From: Nitrospirota bacterium
Lineage (GTDB): Bacteria; Nitrospirota; Thermodesulfovibrionia; Thermodesulfovibrionales; UBA1546
Direction: 5' to 3'
Assembly (NCBI GenBank): GCA_016208875.1
Contig: JACQXD010000098.1
Span: 1-32,108 of the forward strand
Length of the DNA stretch: 32,108 nt
Numbering within the stretch: position 1 is the first letter of the stretch; each line of letters begins with the position of its first letter. The position numbers were made by a program, and so were the translations under genes. Shown piece by piece: positions 1 through 7,479 of this stretch. Under the pieces are notes generated by a model, which was not told the DNA's origin, searched no databases, and saw only the letters and a list, made by a program, of their open reading frames with translations.

Positions 1-357
1 TATTTAAATAATGCAAAAGAGCTATTACAAAAGTCGCAGATCGAAGATGACAGATACACCGACGTTAAATATGTTCAAGAAGCATGTAGTACCGCGTATC
101 TTGCAATTTTGAAGGCCATAGATGAGTATTTGATAAATAAGGGAATAGACAAGAAAGAATTACCGAAATCTGTTGAAGGTTATAGGGAAATGCTAAGGAA
201 ACATTTATCAATACATAATGGTAAACTTACAAAAGATTTTGAAATGCTATACGACCTATTACATATTGCCGGTTATTATAGGGGATTGCTCCGGGAAACA
301 AATGTGGTTAAAGATGTTTTAAAAGCTGCAAAAAAGTTTATCGAGAAGATCGCATAA
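1..357 (+). CDS. DUF5618-like protein, 5' end outside the window
   Basis: An open frame runs from base 1 to the TAA at 355-357, so the gene began before the window. A TTG at 109 is only an internal codon, because the frame upstream is open and family-like (it reads DDRYTDVKYVQEACSTAYL). The roughly 118 visible residues are helical and charged, with the DVKYV...A..TAYLA.LKA.DEYL pattern I associate with DUF5618 proteins, small all-helical HEPN-like proteins of unknown function. No catalytic motif is visible. What follows it is accessory DNA (XRE regulator, broken surface protein, toxin-antitoxin pair), consistent with a mobile or defence-type setting. The family call rests on memory of the motif and is moderate. 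Confidence 0.6.
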   Translation, partial: YLNNAKELLQKSQIEDDRYTDVKYVQEACSTAYLAILKAIDEYLINKGIDKKELPKSVEGYREMLRKHLSIHNGKLTKDFEMLYDLLHIAGYYRGLLRETNVVKDVLKAAKKFIEKIA

Positions 358-510
358 GCCCTTTTTTTCTTAAGCAGCTAAAATCTACACCTTTGAGAAT
401 GTCCTATGCAAAAGCCGAAGGGATTTTTTGATGAGATGAAGGTCTTGAGGGGATAATCTCGATAAAGGGCTTTTCGTGAAAAAAATTGGAAGTATTGTAT
501 TGTTTAGATT

Positions 511-831
511 TTACCTTACCATCGTTCTTAAGACTCTAACTGCAATCGCAATTTTTTCTTCATTCACTTCCTTTATCAATCTATTTAGCATTTCCCTTAA
601 TTCTTTTGAATTTGCCTCATGTCCGAAATCAAAGAGTTCCCACATATCTACCTTTAAAGCAAGGGCGAGCTTTATGAGCATATCAAAGGTAGGATTTTCT
701 TTGCCCCGCTCAATACTGCTGAGATAATTTGTACTTATATCCATCTTTTCAGCCAAATGTTCCTGTGTCCAGCCTTTGCTTTCTCTGAGACTCTTTATCC
801 TTGCACCAAAAAGCTCTTTAGGTGTCATCAT
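511..831 (-). CDS. XRE-family (Cro/CI) helix-turn-helix regulator
   Basis: This 106-residue protein has a typical N-terminal HTH_3 domain at about residues 8-65: RIKSLRESKGWTQEHLAEKMDIS for the helices, then TNYLSSIERGKENPTFDMLIKLALAL. The C-terminal 35 residues are charged and helical (KELREMLNRLIKEVNEEK) and could mediate dimerisation. The family binds DNA as a dimer to control a neighbouring or distant operon. The start at 831 is preceded on the minus strand by a clear GGAGG-type ribosome site; the next codon is also ATG, so the start could lie one codon later. It diverges from the LamG gene at 1136 across a 304-bp spacer, so autoregulation or control of that gene is possible but not shown. 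Confidence 0.9.
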   Translation of the reverse strand: MMTPKELFGARIKSLRESKGWTQEHLAEKMDISTNYLSSIERGKENPTFDMLIKLALALKVDMWELFDFGHEANSKELREMLNRLIKEVNEEKIAIAVRVLRTMVR

Positions 832-1135
832 CTCTTTTACCTCCTGAAAAATGATGACCCTTTTAGGCTAAGTTTATGAACAAGCCAGTGGCATTTTTAT
901 TATTAACTTTTCAATGCCATAGGATGTAGCATTATAGCTAATAGTAGCAATATTGAAGGAATATTATAGGTAATGCTGAGTATATGAGAATCTTATCTAT
1001 TATTCTACTTTAAATTGCAATGATTAGAGATATGTAAAATGTTTGCTTATCTAAAATCTAAGAACGGAAGTTTTACGAATACCTACCATAAGGTAGGATG
1101 AATCAGTCTTAAAACCTTGAAAGGAGGAACAAACA
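832..1135. other. AT-rich divergent intergenic region with one small hairpin
   Basis: No coding potential is visible on either strand. Near the plus-strand gene there is a 6-bp inverted repeat, CCTACC-ataa-GGTAGG (1082-1097), followed by a good Shine-Dalgarno sequence (AAAGGAGG, around 1119-1127) ahead of the ATG at 1136. The hairpin could be an operator or part of the leader; I see no known riboswitch consensus. Confidence 0.4.
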
Positions 1136-2074
1136 ATGTTTAAGCGGTTGGGGATTTTTGTTTTAGCAGTAACTTTGTTGTTATGCATAACAGGTGGAGA
1201 GGCAAGGGCAAGTATAACCGATGGATTGGTAGCTTACTATCCGTTCAACGGCAATGCAAATGATGAGAGCGGGAATGGGAATAATGGCACGGTTTATGGT
1301 GCTACATTAACAACTGATAGGAACGGAAATGCAAACAGTGCTTATAGTTTTGATGGTCACCAATGCAGGATATCATTTATATCTTGACAACAATAAAGCG
1401 AGATTTGACTTGTCCAATCATGAGTCCACAGTAAGTCAGAACTCTATCGGGAGTAACTCGTGGACATTTCTGGTTGGTCTCATTGATAATGGATCAATAA
1501 AGCTTTATGTAAATGGTATTTTGGAGAGCACGTCAACAAGCACGGCACATTTAAGCCCCATCAACTTGATGATCGGTAAAATTCAAGACAATAGAAGTAG
1601 TTATTGGAACGGCAAGATCGATGATGTCCGCATTTATAACCGTGCCTTATCAGATTCAGAGATACAGGAGCTTTATCAGGAGGGTTCTAATGCTATCACC
1701 CTTACCCTCACTCCCCCAACTACCACTACTGTTTCTCAAGGCAGCAAATTAGGCCCATTTTCCATCTCGATAAAGAACAACACAAGTTCAAGCTACACGT
1801 CTTATGTATATATCTATCTTGTAAGCCCTGATGAAACTTGGAAGACATTAATCTCCAAATCGCTTACCTTTCAGCCGGCAAGACACTTACCGTTAATAAC
1901 CTGTACACGAATATCCCATCCACTATATCGCCGGGATCATACTATTATTGGGTAGGTGCATATGACACGAGCTACAACCTTCTCGATTATGATTATTTTG
2001 CATTCACTGTTACAAGTTCATCTTCCAAATCCGGTGAAAATAACGATTTGGGTGTATCGGGATGGGATAATTAG
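1136..2074 (+). pseudogene. Broken LamG/concanavalin-like secreted protein (two frame disruptions)
   Basis: The first segment (1136-~1353) encodes a signal peptide (MFKRLGIFVLAVTLLLCITG) and the opening of a LamG/laminin-G-3 domain (DGLVAYYPFNGNANDESGNGNNG...SAYSFDG). Normal LamG proteins continue for some 60 residues before the GYHLYLDNNKARF strand. Here that strand follows at once in another frame (~1354 on), so the middle of the domain is deleted. The second segment ends the lectin fold (WNGKIDDVRIYNRALSDSEI) and enters a beta-sandwich tail. A further shift of one base near 1871-1875 moves the reading to a third frame, which ends at 2074. The gene has a strong ribosome site, so the first 83 residues may still be made. 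It is likely a decayed surface adhesin. Sequencing error could explain the second shift but not the missing block. Confidence 0.8.
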
Positions 2075-2090
2075 ATTTATTCGATTTATG

Positions 2091-2121
2091 ATGAAGTGGA
2101 GGGTTCCAGCCTCCACTTCAT
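2091..2121 (+). terminator. Perfect 12-bp hairpin after the LamG gene
   Basis: The arms 2091-2102 and 2110-2121 are perfect reverse complements (ATGAAGTGGAGG) around a 7-nt loop, 17 bases past the LamG stop. No T-run follows, so it may be an RNA-stabilising 3' stem rather than an intrinsic terminator. A hairpin of the same design follows the second LamG scrap at 3214-3246. Confidence 0.55.
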
Positions 2122-2212
2122 CCACTCTGAAAACTTTCCACCCTTGCTCCCCCAAAATTCCTCTGTCGCTTTGTACGCAATCTGCAGAGAAAGCTAACGG
2201 CCAGTTGACTCA

Positions 2213-2346
2213 TAATGAACCTCCCCGCCGCAGAGACGGCGGGGTATCTTAAAAATAAATCGTACTTTGTCATTCTCGCTTGTCGGGAATCCTTCTGACC
2301 CCCTCTTTGGAAAAGAGGGGTTAGGGGAGATTTATTGAAAATTTAT
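2213..2346 (+). repeat. Dispersed repeat R3, copy 1
   Basis: About 130 bp match 7434-7563 with only a few substitutions and one 5-nt indel. The element opens with an 8-bp GC stem (CCCCGCCG-cagaga-CGGCGGGG, 2223-2244), then an A-rich strip, then a second palindromic block around CCCCTCTTTGG-AAAAGAGGGG (about 2300-2320), then an AT-rich end. It lies just upstream of the VapBC-type pair. Both copies lie in the same orientation relative to the flanking genes. No transposase is encoded, so if mobile it would be non-autonomous. Confidence 0.85.
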
Positions 2347-2418
2347 TTATTCAAAAATCCCCCTTCATATATACTGTATTTACAGAACAGAGATACATTT
2401 ATTGGTAGGAGGTTAATA

Positions 2419-2616
2419 ATGATAGTAAAAGATAAAGTCAAGGCAGATGACGGTGTTTTGCATATAAAGCTTCCCGATGAATTCAAAGACAAGGTGGTTG
2501 AAGTGGTGGTAAGACTCGAGGATGAAATAGAAAAAAAGCTCTTGTTAGAGACCATAAAAATTGACACTATAAAATGGAAGTTTAATAGAGAAGAAATATA
2601 TGGAAGAAATTTCTAG
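2419..2616 (+). CDS. Putative antitoxin (VapB-like) of a PIN toxin pair
   Basis: This 65-residue protein (MIVKDKVKADDGVLHIKLPDEF...) begins with a short beta-rich segment that alternates charged and hydrophobic residues, then a helical tail (EDEIEKKLLLETIKIDTIKWKFNREE). That layout fits an antitoxin with an N-terminal DNA-binding or dimerising part and a C-terminal toxin-binding tail. The start at 2419 is chosen because TAGGAGGT lies seven bases upstream. A longer open frame extends back to 2335 through repeat sequence and has no ribosome site. Its 3' end overlaps the PIN toxin gene by 17 bp, the usual translational coupling in such pairs. I do not recognise the exact antitoxin family; the assignment depends mostly on context. 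Confidence 0.7.
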   Translation: MIVKDKVKADDGVLHIKLPDEFKDKVVEVVVRLEDEIEKKLLLETIKIDTIKWKFNREEIYGRNF

Positions 2617-3013
2617 GATTTTCGTTGACACTAATATCCTGATCTATGCATATTCTGAAACCGAGCCTAAGAAAAAAGAGATGGTTTTATCACTACTTGG
2701 ACATGAAATGGTTTGCTTAAGCACACAGGTTATCAGCGAATTTATATGGGTTATGAACGGGAAATTCAATATAGATATGAAATCTCTTAAGGTCATAACC
2801 GACAATCTATTCGAGATATATACCGTATTTCGAATAAACAATTCGACTATTGTTAAAGCTATAGATACTGCCTTACAATTCCATTTTTCATATTGGGATA
2901 GTTTAATCGTGGCATCGGCTATCGAATCTAACTGTCGCGTCCTTTATACTGAAGATCTACAGCACGGTCAAATTATAAACAGCAATTTATCAGTTCTAAA
3001 TCCTTTCAAGTAG
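2600..3013 (+). CDS. PIN-domain ribonuclease toxin (VapC-like)
   Basis: This 137-residue protein spans the whole PIN fold. The first acidic residue is in FVDTNILIYAYS (Asp9). The second is Glu in QVISEFIWV, the third Asp in SYWDSLIVASAI, and a fourth acidic position is in YTEDLQHGQ. Together they form the metal-binding pocket that cuts RNA, often tRNA or rRNA in this family. Length and motif spacing are normal, so the enzyme looks intact. It overlaps the upstream antitoxin gene and is probably co-transcribed and neutralised by it. The pair sits between two LamG-derived sequences, which suggests the module arrived next to, or between, two paralogous surface-protein genes. Confidence 0.88.
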   Translation: MEEISRIFVDTNILIYAYSETEPKKKEMVLSLLGHEMVCLSTQVISEFIWVMNGKFNIDMKSLKVITDNLFEIYTVFRINNSTIVKAIDTALQFHFSYWDSLIVASAIESNCRVLYTEDLQHGQIINSNLSVLNPFK

Positions 3014-3040
3014 TTGAAATCTAATTCTGTTTTTCTCCCT

Positions 3041-3190
3041 TACCATCACTCCGCCCTCCAACACAACCGTCTCTAAAGGCAGTAAATTAGGGCCGATTAT
3101 GATTATTTTGCATTTACCGTCACAAGTTCATCGTCTAAATCCGGTGAAGATCACGACTGGGGTGTATCAGGCTGCAGGCTGGCAGAATAA
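3041..3190 (+). pseudogene. Remnant of a second LamG-type protein (C-terminal tail)
   Basis: The DNA matches the 3' part of the LamG gene at 1136-2074. One stretch (3041-~3098) reads LTITPPSNTTVSKGSKLGP, like the tail linker at about 1705-1762. The next stretch (~3098-3190), in another frame, reads DYDYFAFTVTSSSSKSGE, like the extreme C-terminus at about 1986-2042. About 220 bp that separate these two in the better copy are missing. There is no start or ribosome site, so this is a relic of a tandem paralogue. Confidence 0.75.
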
Positions 3191-3213
3191 TTAGACTCAT
3201 CCGGGTATAATTG

Positions 3214-3246
3214 CAAGAGGGTAGGGTTTTCAGTCCTACCCTCTTG
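3214..3246. terminator. Perfect 12-bp hairpin between convergent genes
   Basis: The arms 3214-3225 and 3235-3246 (CAAGAGGGTAGG and its complement) flank a 9-nt loop. It lies just past the LamG relic on the plus strand and 5 bp past the stop of the minus-strand YeeE fragment, so it could end transcripts from both sides. No clear T-run is present. Confidence 0.55.
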
Positions 3247-3251
3247 AATCT

Positions 3252-3749
3252 TCAACCATGCCTTCTCTCATATCGCTCCATCATATAAAACATGCCTGCT
3301 GCAAAGATAAACAGAAAGGCCAGTATGAGCCAGTGGTTGATACCCAATAGTTTTGGAAGCGATGCATTTTCCACGAGCGAACACATATAGAAGCTTTCGA
3401 TATAAGGAAAGATCACTGCGAATATCAGAGAACCTGCACCAACGCCTATCAAAGTAACCATAGCATCGAGCCTGCCTGATGCAAAACCCGCAACGGCAGT
3501 TCCGGGACAGTATCCGCTTATTACAAAGCCCAATCCGAATATGGCACCCCCGACTATTTGCGGCCAGAAAAAAGTCGGGACGACTCGAAGTCTGCCTATT
3601 TCAAAAAGATCAATATCCGAAAGCAGGTATAATCCCGAAGCGGCAACGAGTATTGCCGTAAACATAACCTTCGGAACGGTAAAATCCTTTAGATAAAAAA
3701 TACCGATTAACTTATGGGGATTCCCGAGCTGAAAGCTGTTAGCTATCAG
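3252..3749 (-). pseudogene. 5'-truncated YeeE/YedE-family sulfur-compound transporter
   Basis: From about 3728 down to the stop at 3252 the frame reads LGNPHKLIGIFYLKDFTVPKVM and continues through several membrane segments. It includes the family hallmark GFVISGYCPGTAVAG, with the cysteine thought to handle thiosulfate or other sulfur species. Intact small YeeE/YedE proteins start about 20 residues earlier with a first membrane helix ending in a G-F-x-N-P motif. Here that helix is replaced by a 7-bp repeat array (3729-3752) and an in-frame TAG at 3750-3752. An ATG at 3665 would give a 137-residue product lacking the first helix and the conserved NPHKL segment. I treat it as a truncated gene; residual function cannot be excluded. 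It lies downstream of miaA on the same strand. Confidence 0.75.
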
Positions 3750-3752
3750 CTA
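3729..3752. repeat. Heptamer array (AGCTNNN type) at the broken YeeE start
   Basis: Read on the minus strand the bases form successive heptamers of the type TAGCTGA, TAGCTAA, CAGCTTT, CAGCTCG. The same CAGCTAT-type unit recurs at 28595-28622. The array occupies exactly the place where the transporter's first codons should be. Confidence 0.65.
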
Positions 3753-3761
3753 TATTTAGGG

Positions 3762-4748
3762 TTATGACAACAGGTCACCGAGGACGTGTTTAATGCGTAG
3801 GAATATCTCGCTGCTGTCGTGTATGCCGGAAACATCAATCCAATGAATATTATCTTCTTTTTTAAACCAGGTAAACTGCCTTTTGGCATACCGCTTGGTT
3901 CCCCTTTTTATGAGCCTTACTGCATCTTCCAATGTAATATCTCCATTAATGTACATTGCAATCTCTTTGTACCCTATTGCCTGCATAGAAGTTAGCAGGT
4001 GAATGGGCTTGCCCGCCAAATCAGTTCGGGAGGGTGAATCGGTGAATGGGTGAATCGGTGAATGGGTGAATCGCTCTAAAAGTCCCTTTACCTCATCGAG
4101 AAGCCCTGTCTTTATCATATCATCAACACGGTTCTCGATTATTCCGTAAAGTTCTTTTCTGTCCCTTGTCAGTCCGATCTTTACAAATTCGTACGGCAGC
4201 GGTTTGGTCAGTTCCTTCTGAAGTTCGGATATGCCCCGTTCCGACTTGAGACAAATCTCTATCCCCCTGATTACCCGTCTTGTATCGGTAGGCATTATTT
4301 TTTGTGCTGCATTAGGATCAAGATCGAGAAGGTAATTATAAAGGATACCTGTCTGTTCTTCTTCGAGTGCAATCAGTTCTTTTCTCAGCTTCCAGTCCGC
4401 CGAAGGACCGCTGAATATCCCGCGGGTCATAGCCTTTATGTAAAGCCCTGTGCCGCCTACGATGATGGGTATATTCCCTTTTTTGTGAAGGGTTTCTATT
4501 ATCGGTACTACTCTTTCTATATATCTGCCAACGCTGTAATTCTCCGAAGGTTCGACGATATCGATCATATGGTGTTTCACCTCGGCCATCTGCTCCTTCG
4601 AAGGCTTTGCAGTTCCTATATCCATCTCCATATAAATCTGCATGGAATCCGCACTGATTATCTCCGTTCCGAGTTCCTTTGCAAGGAGGATCGACGCCGA
4701 TGTTTTACCGACACCGGTTGGCCCTAGTAAGATAATCACTTTATTCAT
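3762..4748 (-). CDS. miaA: tRNA dimethylallyltransferase
   Basis: MiaA transfers the dimethylallyl group from DMAPP to N6 of A37 in tRNAs reading UNN codons. The start at 4748 gives [16 protein letters not shown] at once; an upstream open frame to 4883 only reads through repeat DNA. Visible motifs are the P-loop [62 protein letters not shown], and the C-terminal AIGYKEI...TKRYAKRQFTWF. One oddity is an extra segment of about 20 residues just before SMQAIGYKE (around 4000-4075 in DNA), built by an octamer repeat and reading FTHSPIHPFTDSPS. The frame is kept. It probably lies in a surface loop of the tRNA-binding region. The gene follows rlmN across a 199-bp spacer filled by a structured repeat, and the two are probably co-transcribed. 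Confidence 0.95.
   Translation of the reverse strand: MNKVIILLGPTGVGKTSASILLAKELGTEIISADSMQIYMEMDIGTAKPSKEQMAEVKHHMIDIVEPSENYSVGRYIERVVPIIETLHKKGNIPIIVGGTGLYIKAMTRGIFSGPSADWKLRKELIALEEEQTGILYNYLLDLDPNAAQKIMPTDTRRVIRGIEICLKSERGISELQKELTKPLPYEFVKIGLTRDRKELYGIIENRVDDMIKTGLLDEVKGLLERFTHSPIHPFTDSPSRTDLAGKPIHLLTSMQAIGYKEIAMYINGDITLEDAVRLIKRGTKRYAKRQFTWFKKEDNIHWIDVSGIHDSSEIFLRIKHVLGDLLS
4033..4072. repeat. Octamer array (GGTGAATC/GGTGAATG x5) inside miaA
   Basis: Five consecutive 8-bp units alternate GGTGAATC and GGTGAATG; a further lone unit lies at 4000-4007. A related array (CATTCACC/TATTCACC, the complement) lies at 29737-29768 inside another gene, and both encode the peptide HSPIHPFT. The miaA frame is preserved. 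Confidence 0.9.
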
Positions 4749-4782
4749 GGCTCGTATTCGGAGATGAATTTTGAGCAAAAAG

Positions 4783-4939
4783 ATAAAGACAGGACATGGT
4801 ATTTGAGCGGATTTTTTTGCCGATATTCCGACACCCCCCTTAGTCCCCCCTTGATAAGGGGGGATTTGAGGGGGGTGAGGCAAAAACCTCGGAGGGCGAG
4901 AGCCCGAGAATGAGCGAAAATATTATGTCCTGTCTTATT
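4783..4939 (-). repeat. Structured dispersed element R1, copy A (rlmN-miaA spacer)
   Basis: The core matches 26982-27154 in inverse orientation. From outside in, it shows a terminal helix (4786-4797 with 4925-4936, perfect 12 bp, AAGACAGGACAT), a hairpin with apical stem GGGC-gaga-GCCC (4894-4905), and a long nested C/G hairpin (4832-4877) built from CCCCCCTT and AAGGGGGG blocks. The terminal and apical helices are different sequences from those in copy B. It lies between rlmN and miaA in the same orientation relative to transcription as copy B. It codes for nothing credible. Confidence 0.85.
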
Positions 4940-4947
4940 AAAACTCA

Positions 4948-5970
4948 TCATGTCTTATATCTTGCCTTTAATTGTCCGCATGCAGCGAGAATATCCTGTC
5001 CTTTGCTCTTTCTTATGAACGAAGTGATATTTCCGTCAATAAGTATTTTTTGGAATGCAAGGACTTTATCATTAGAAGGTCTTTGAAACTTACTCCCTTC
5101 GTAAGGATTAAACGGGATAAGATTAACCTTCGAAGGGATGCCCTTAAGAAGCCCGATAAGCCTCCTTGCATCTTCCGGCATATCATTAATGCCGTCAATC
5201 ATTACATATTCAAACGTTATCTTCTGTCTTGGAGACAAGGGGATTTTCCTGCATGCGTCAATGAGAACCTTGATTGGATACTTTTTGTTTATAGGCATGA
5301 TTCTGTTTCTTACATCATCGGTTGCGGCATTCAGTGATATCGCAAGATTTATATGCGGAGCTTTTTGATAAAGCTCGATGATCTTTGGTGCAATCCCGCA
5401 GGTGGAGAGTGTAATCCTCATCTTCGAAAACCCCATAAGTTCGGTTATCCGATGGATTGCCTCAACGACCCCGGTAAAATTCAGTAATGGTTCCCCCATG
5501 CCCATGAGGACGATATTAGTAATCCCCTGACTCCTTATTCTCATTACTGTAATTATCTGGTCAACAATCTCATGAGCCTGAAGGTTTCTTTTAAACCCAA
5601 TCGTTCCCGTCAGACAAAATCCACATGCCATTGCACATCCAACCTGAGATGAGATACAGAGTGTAAGTCTGTCTTCATCAGGTATGAGAACGCTCTCTAT
5701 CGATTCTCCGTCCTCTAACCCAAACAAAAATTTTTCAGTACCGTCCTTAGAGGTTTGTCTACTCATGAGTTCGAGATTGCCGATATAAGCAGCATGCGAG
5801 AGCTTCTGCCTTAAACTTTTCGATAATTCGGTAATATCTTCGATGGATTCGGCCCTTTTCCCGTATATCCAGTGAAGTATCTGTCTTGCCCTGTAATCGG
5901 GAAGTCCCTGTGCTTTTACAAACTCCTTCATCTCGGTTTTGCTCAATGCCTTGAGATTAATTTTGGGCAT
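4948..5970 (-). CDS. rlmN: Dual-specificity 23S rRNA/tRNA adenine-C2 methyltransferase
   Basis: RlmN is a radical-SAM enzyme that methylates C2 of A2503 in 23S rRNA and of A37 in some tRNAs. The 340-residue protein has normal length. It begins with the accessory helical domain (YRARQILHWIYGK). It carries the radical-SAM cluster motif C112-x3-C116-x2-C119 (GCAMACGFCLTGTIGFKRNL), the SAM-binding GMGEPLLN, and the C-terminal catalytic cysteine in DILAACGQL (about Cys331). No Shine-Dalgarno sequence precedes the ATG. Instead a perfect TATAAT lies at 5981-5976, five bases before the start, so the transcript may be leaderless. It heads the rlmN-miaA pair. Confidence 0.96.
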   Translation of the reverse strand: MPKINLKALSKTEMKEFVKAQGLPDYRARQILHWIYGKRAESIEDITELSKSLRQKLSHAAYIGNLELMSRQTSKDGTEKFLFGLEDGESIESVLIPDEDRLTLCISSQVGCAMACGFCLTGTIGFKRNLQAHEIVDQIITVMRIRSQGITNIVLMGMGEPLLNFTGVVEAIHRITELMGFSKMRITLSTCGIAPKIIELYQKAPHINLAISLNAATDDVRNRIMPINKKYPIKVLIDACRKIPLSPRQKITFEYVMIDGINDMPEDARRLIGLLKGIPSKVNLIPFNPYEGSKFQRPSNDKVLAFQKILIDGNITSFIRKSKGQDILAACGQLKARYKT

Positions 5971-5975
5971 GATTA

Positions 5976-5981
5976 ATTATA
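5976..5981 (-). promoter_or_regulatory. Candidate -10 box (TATAAT) for rlmN, possibly leaderless
   Basis: A perfect TATAAT on the minus strand ends 5 nt before the rlmN ATG, and no Shine-Dalgarno sequence is seen. No convincing -35 lies 16-18 bases upstream, so the promoter call is tentative. Confidence 0.35.
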
Positions 5982-6046
5982 CTTTAATTGGATACACAAG
6001 GTTATTTGGATGCCCGCCTCGTCTCGGATAAGAATAAATGAAAGGG

Positions 6047-6075
6047 TTGCTTTTTCAGGCATATTATTTTATCCT
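6047..6075 (+). promoter_or_regulatory. Candidate promoter for the Fe-S carrier-hemB operon
   Basis: TTGCTT (6047-6052), a 17-bp spacer and TATCCT (6070-6075) resemble a sigma-70 promoter (4/6 in each box). It would start transcription near 6082, about 55 bases ahead of the first gene. Confidence 0.35.
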
Positions 6076-6136
6076 TAAATAATAGGTTCTACAGCGATTT
6101 AAATCTTTTTGTGTGGAACAAAGAAGGAGGTTTCTT

Positions 6137-6457
6137 GTGCTGACAATAACGGAAGCTGCTGCTGAAAAGGCAAAGCAGATACTTACAACTGAGGGAAAGT
6201 CCGACTGGGGTCTTCGTATCTATACGGCGGAGGGAGGATGTTGCGGCCCATCTTTTGGAATGGACATAGATGAAAAGGCCGGCAAGGACGATGATGTAGT
6301 CGAAGAGAACGGTCTTAAGGTATTTATGGATAAGAATACATCGCAGAAACTCGATGGTATGAAGGTTGACTTTTTAAATGACGGGGAGAGGCAGGGATTT
6401 ATTCTGACAGGCGGGAAGGCGCCGTCATGCGGCCCGGGTTGCAGCAGTTGCGGATAA
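6137..6457 (+). CDS. A-type iron-sulfur cluster carrier (IscA/ErpA/HesB family)
   Basis: The 106-residue protein has the Fe-S biogenesis fold (MLTITEAAAEKAKQIL...GLRIYTAEGGCCGPSFGM). It ends with a cysteine-rich tail, CGPGCSSCG, which together with the Cys in GGCCGP can bind a cluster. Such proteins hand assembled clusters to apo-enzymes. The GTG at 6137 is preferred because AAGGAGG stands six bases upstream; the frame could extend to a GTG at 6113, but that would place the ribosome site inside the gene. The tail has one more cysteine than the classic CGCG of IscA, so it belongs to the divergent HesB-like branch. It is followed by hemB after 14 bp, so a shared transcript is likely. Confidence 0.88.
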   Translation: MLTITEAAAEKAKQILTTEGKSDWGLRIYTAEGGCCGPSFGMDIDEKAGKDDDVVEENGLKVFMDKNTSQKLDGMKVDFLNDGERQGFILTGGKAPSCGPGCSSCG

Positions 6458-6471
6458 AACTGTAACGTGAT

Positions 6472-7479
6472 ATGTTTCCAGTTCACAGACCGCGCAGGAT
6501 AAGGAAGAATAAAGTCATCAGGAGAATGGTGAGAGAAACCTCGCTTTCCCCCGATGACTTTATATACCCGCTTTTTGTGACCTTCGGCAAAAACATCCGC
6601 AAGGAAATTAAATCCATGCCGGGATGTTATCAGGAATCGGTAGATAAGATAGCGAAGCATGCAAAAGAGGTTTATTCCCTCGGAATTCCCGCTGTGCTGT
6701 TATTCGGTATCCCGGAACACAAAGATGAAATCGGCTCGAGTGCATACGATCCACACGGGGTCGTGCAAAAAGCAATAAGGGCGATAAAGGATAAAGTTCC
6801 CGGTCTTTACGTTATTACGGATGTCTGCATGTGCGAGTATACGAGCCACGGTCACTGCGGGATAATCCAAAAAGGCGATGTAAAGAATGACCCGACACTT
6901 GAACTGCTTGCAAAAGAGGCGGTATCCCATGCAAAGGCCGGTGTGGATATGGTTGCGCCGTCCGATATGATGGACGGAAGGGTAGGGGCTATACGGTTTG
7001 CCCTCGACAAGGAAGGATTCTATGAGATTCCTATAATGAGTTATGCTGCAAAATATGCATCCTCTTTTTACGGCCCATTCAGAGAGGCTGCCGAATCAAC
7101 CCCACAGTTCGGGGATAGAAGATCATACCAGATGGACCCTGCAAACAGGAGAGAGGCATTAAAAGAAGTTGCATTCGATATAGAAGAGGGTGCGGATATT
7201 GTAATGGTAAAGCCTGCAATGACATACCTCGATATAATCTCTGACGTGAGAGACGCATTTGATGTACCGGTTGCCGCTTATAATGTGAGTGGGGAATATT
7301 CTCTTGTTAAGGCCGCCGCAAAGCTTGGATGGATAGATGAGAATCGCGTGATGATGGAGATTCTCACATGCATAAAACGCGCGGGTGCTGACTTAATTCT
7401 CACCTATTTTGCCAAAGACGCGGCAAAGATTCTGAATGAACCTCCCCGCCGCAGAGACGGCGGGGTATCAAAAAAATAA
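6472..7479 (+). CDS. hemB: Porphobilinogen synthase (delta-aminolevulinate dehydratase)
   Basis: HemB condenses two 5-aminolevulinate molecules to porphobilinogen in tetrapyrrole synthesis. The zinc-site cysteines are present in [14 protein letters not shown]. The two active-site lysines are in [16 protein letters not shown] and [13 protein letters not shown], with the [15 protein letters not shown] segment between. The native C-terminus should end close to [10 protein letters not shown]. Here it is extended by about 14 residues ([14 protein letters not shown]) encoded by dispersed repeat R3, which supplies the stop codon. The core is complete, so activity is expected. The gene follows the Fe-S carrier after 14 bp, and the repeat's GC hairpin could serve as the operon's transcription end. 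Confidence 0.96.
   Translation: MFPVHRPRRIRKNKVIRRMVRETSLSPDDFIYPLFVTFGKNIRKEIKSMPGCYQESVDKIAKHAKEVYSLGIPAVLLFGIPEHKDEIGSSAYDPHGVVQKAIRAIKDKVPGLYVITDVCMCEYTSHGHCGIIQKGDVKNDPTLELLAKEAVSHAKAGVDMVAPSDMMDGRVGAIRFALDKEGFYEIPIMSYAAKYASSFYGPFREAAESTPQFGDRRSYQMDPANRREALKEVAFDIEEGADIVMVKPAMTYLDIISDVRDAFDVPVAAYNVSGEYSLVKAAAKLGWIDENRVMMEILTCIKRAGADLILTYFAKDAAKILNEPPRRRDGGVSKK

Noticed and set aside
1060-1110. Hairpin upstream of the LamG gene as a riboswitch
   Set aside because: Only a 6-bp stem is visible and no consensus of a known riboswitch class (for example c-di-GMP GEMM) could be matched.
4302-4727. 141-codon plus-strand open frame inside miaA
   Set aside because: It is antisense to conserved MiaA motifs and has no domain or ribosome site.
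4745-4951. Small minus-strand frame across repeat R1 (SPLIKGGLRGV peptide)
   Set aside because: The peptide is a direct translation of the C/G palindrome; similar SPLIKGG peptides arise wherever this repeat is read, so it is not a gene.
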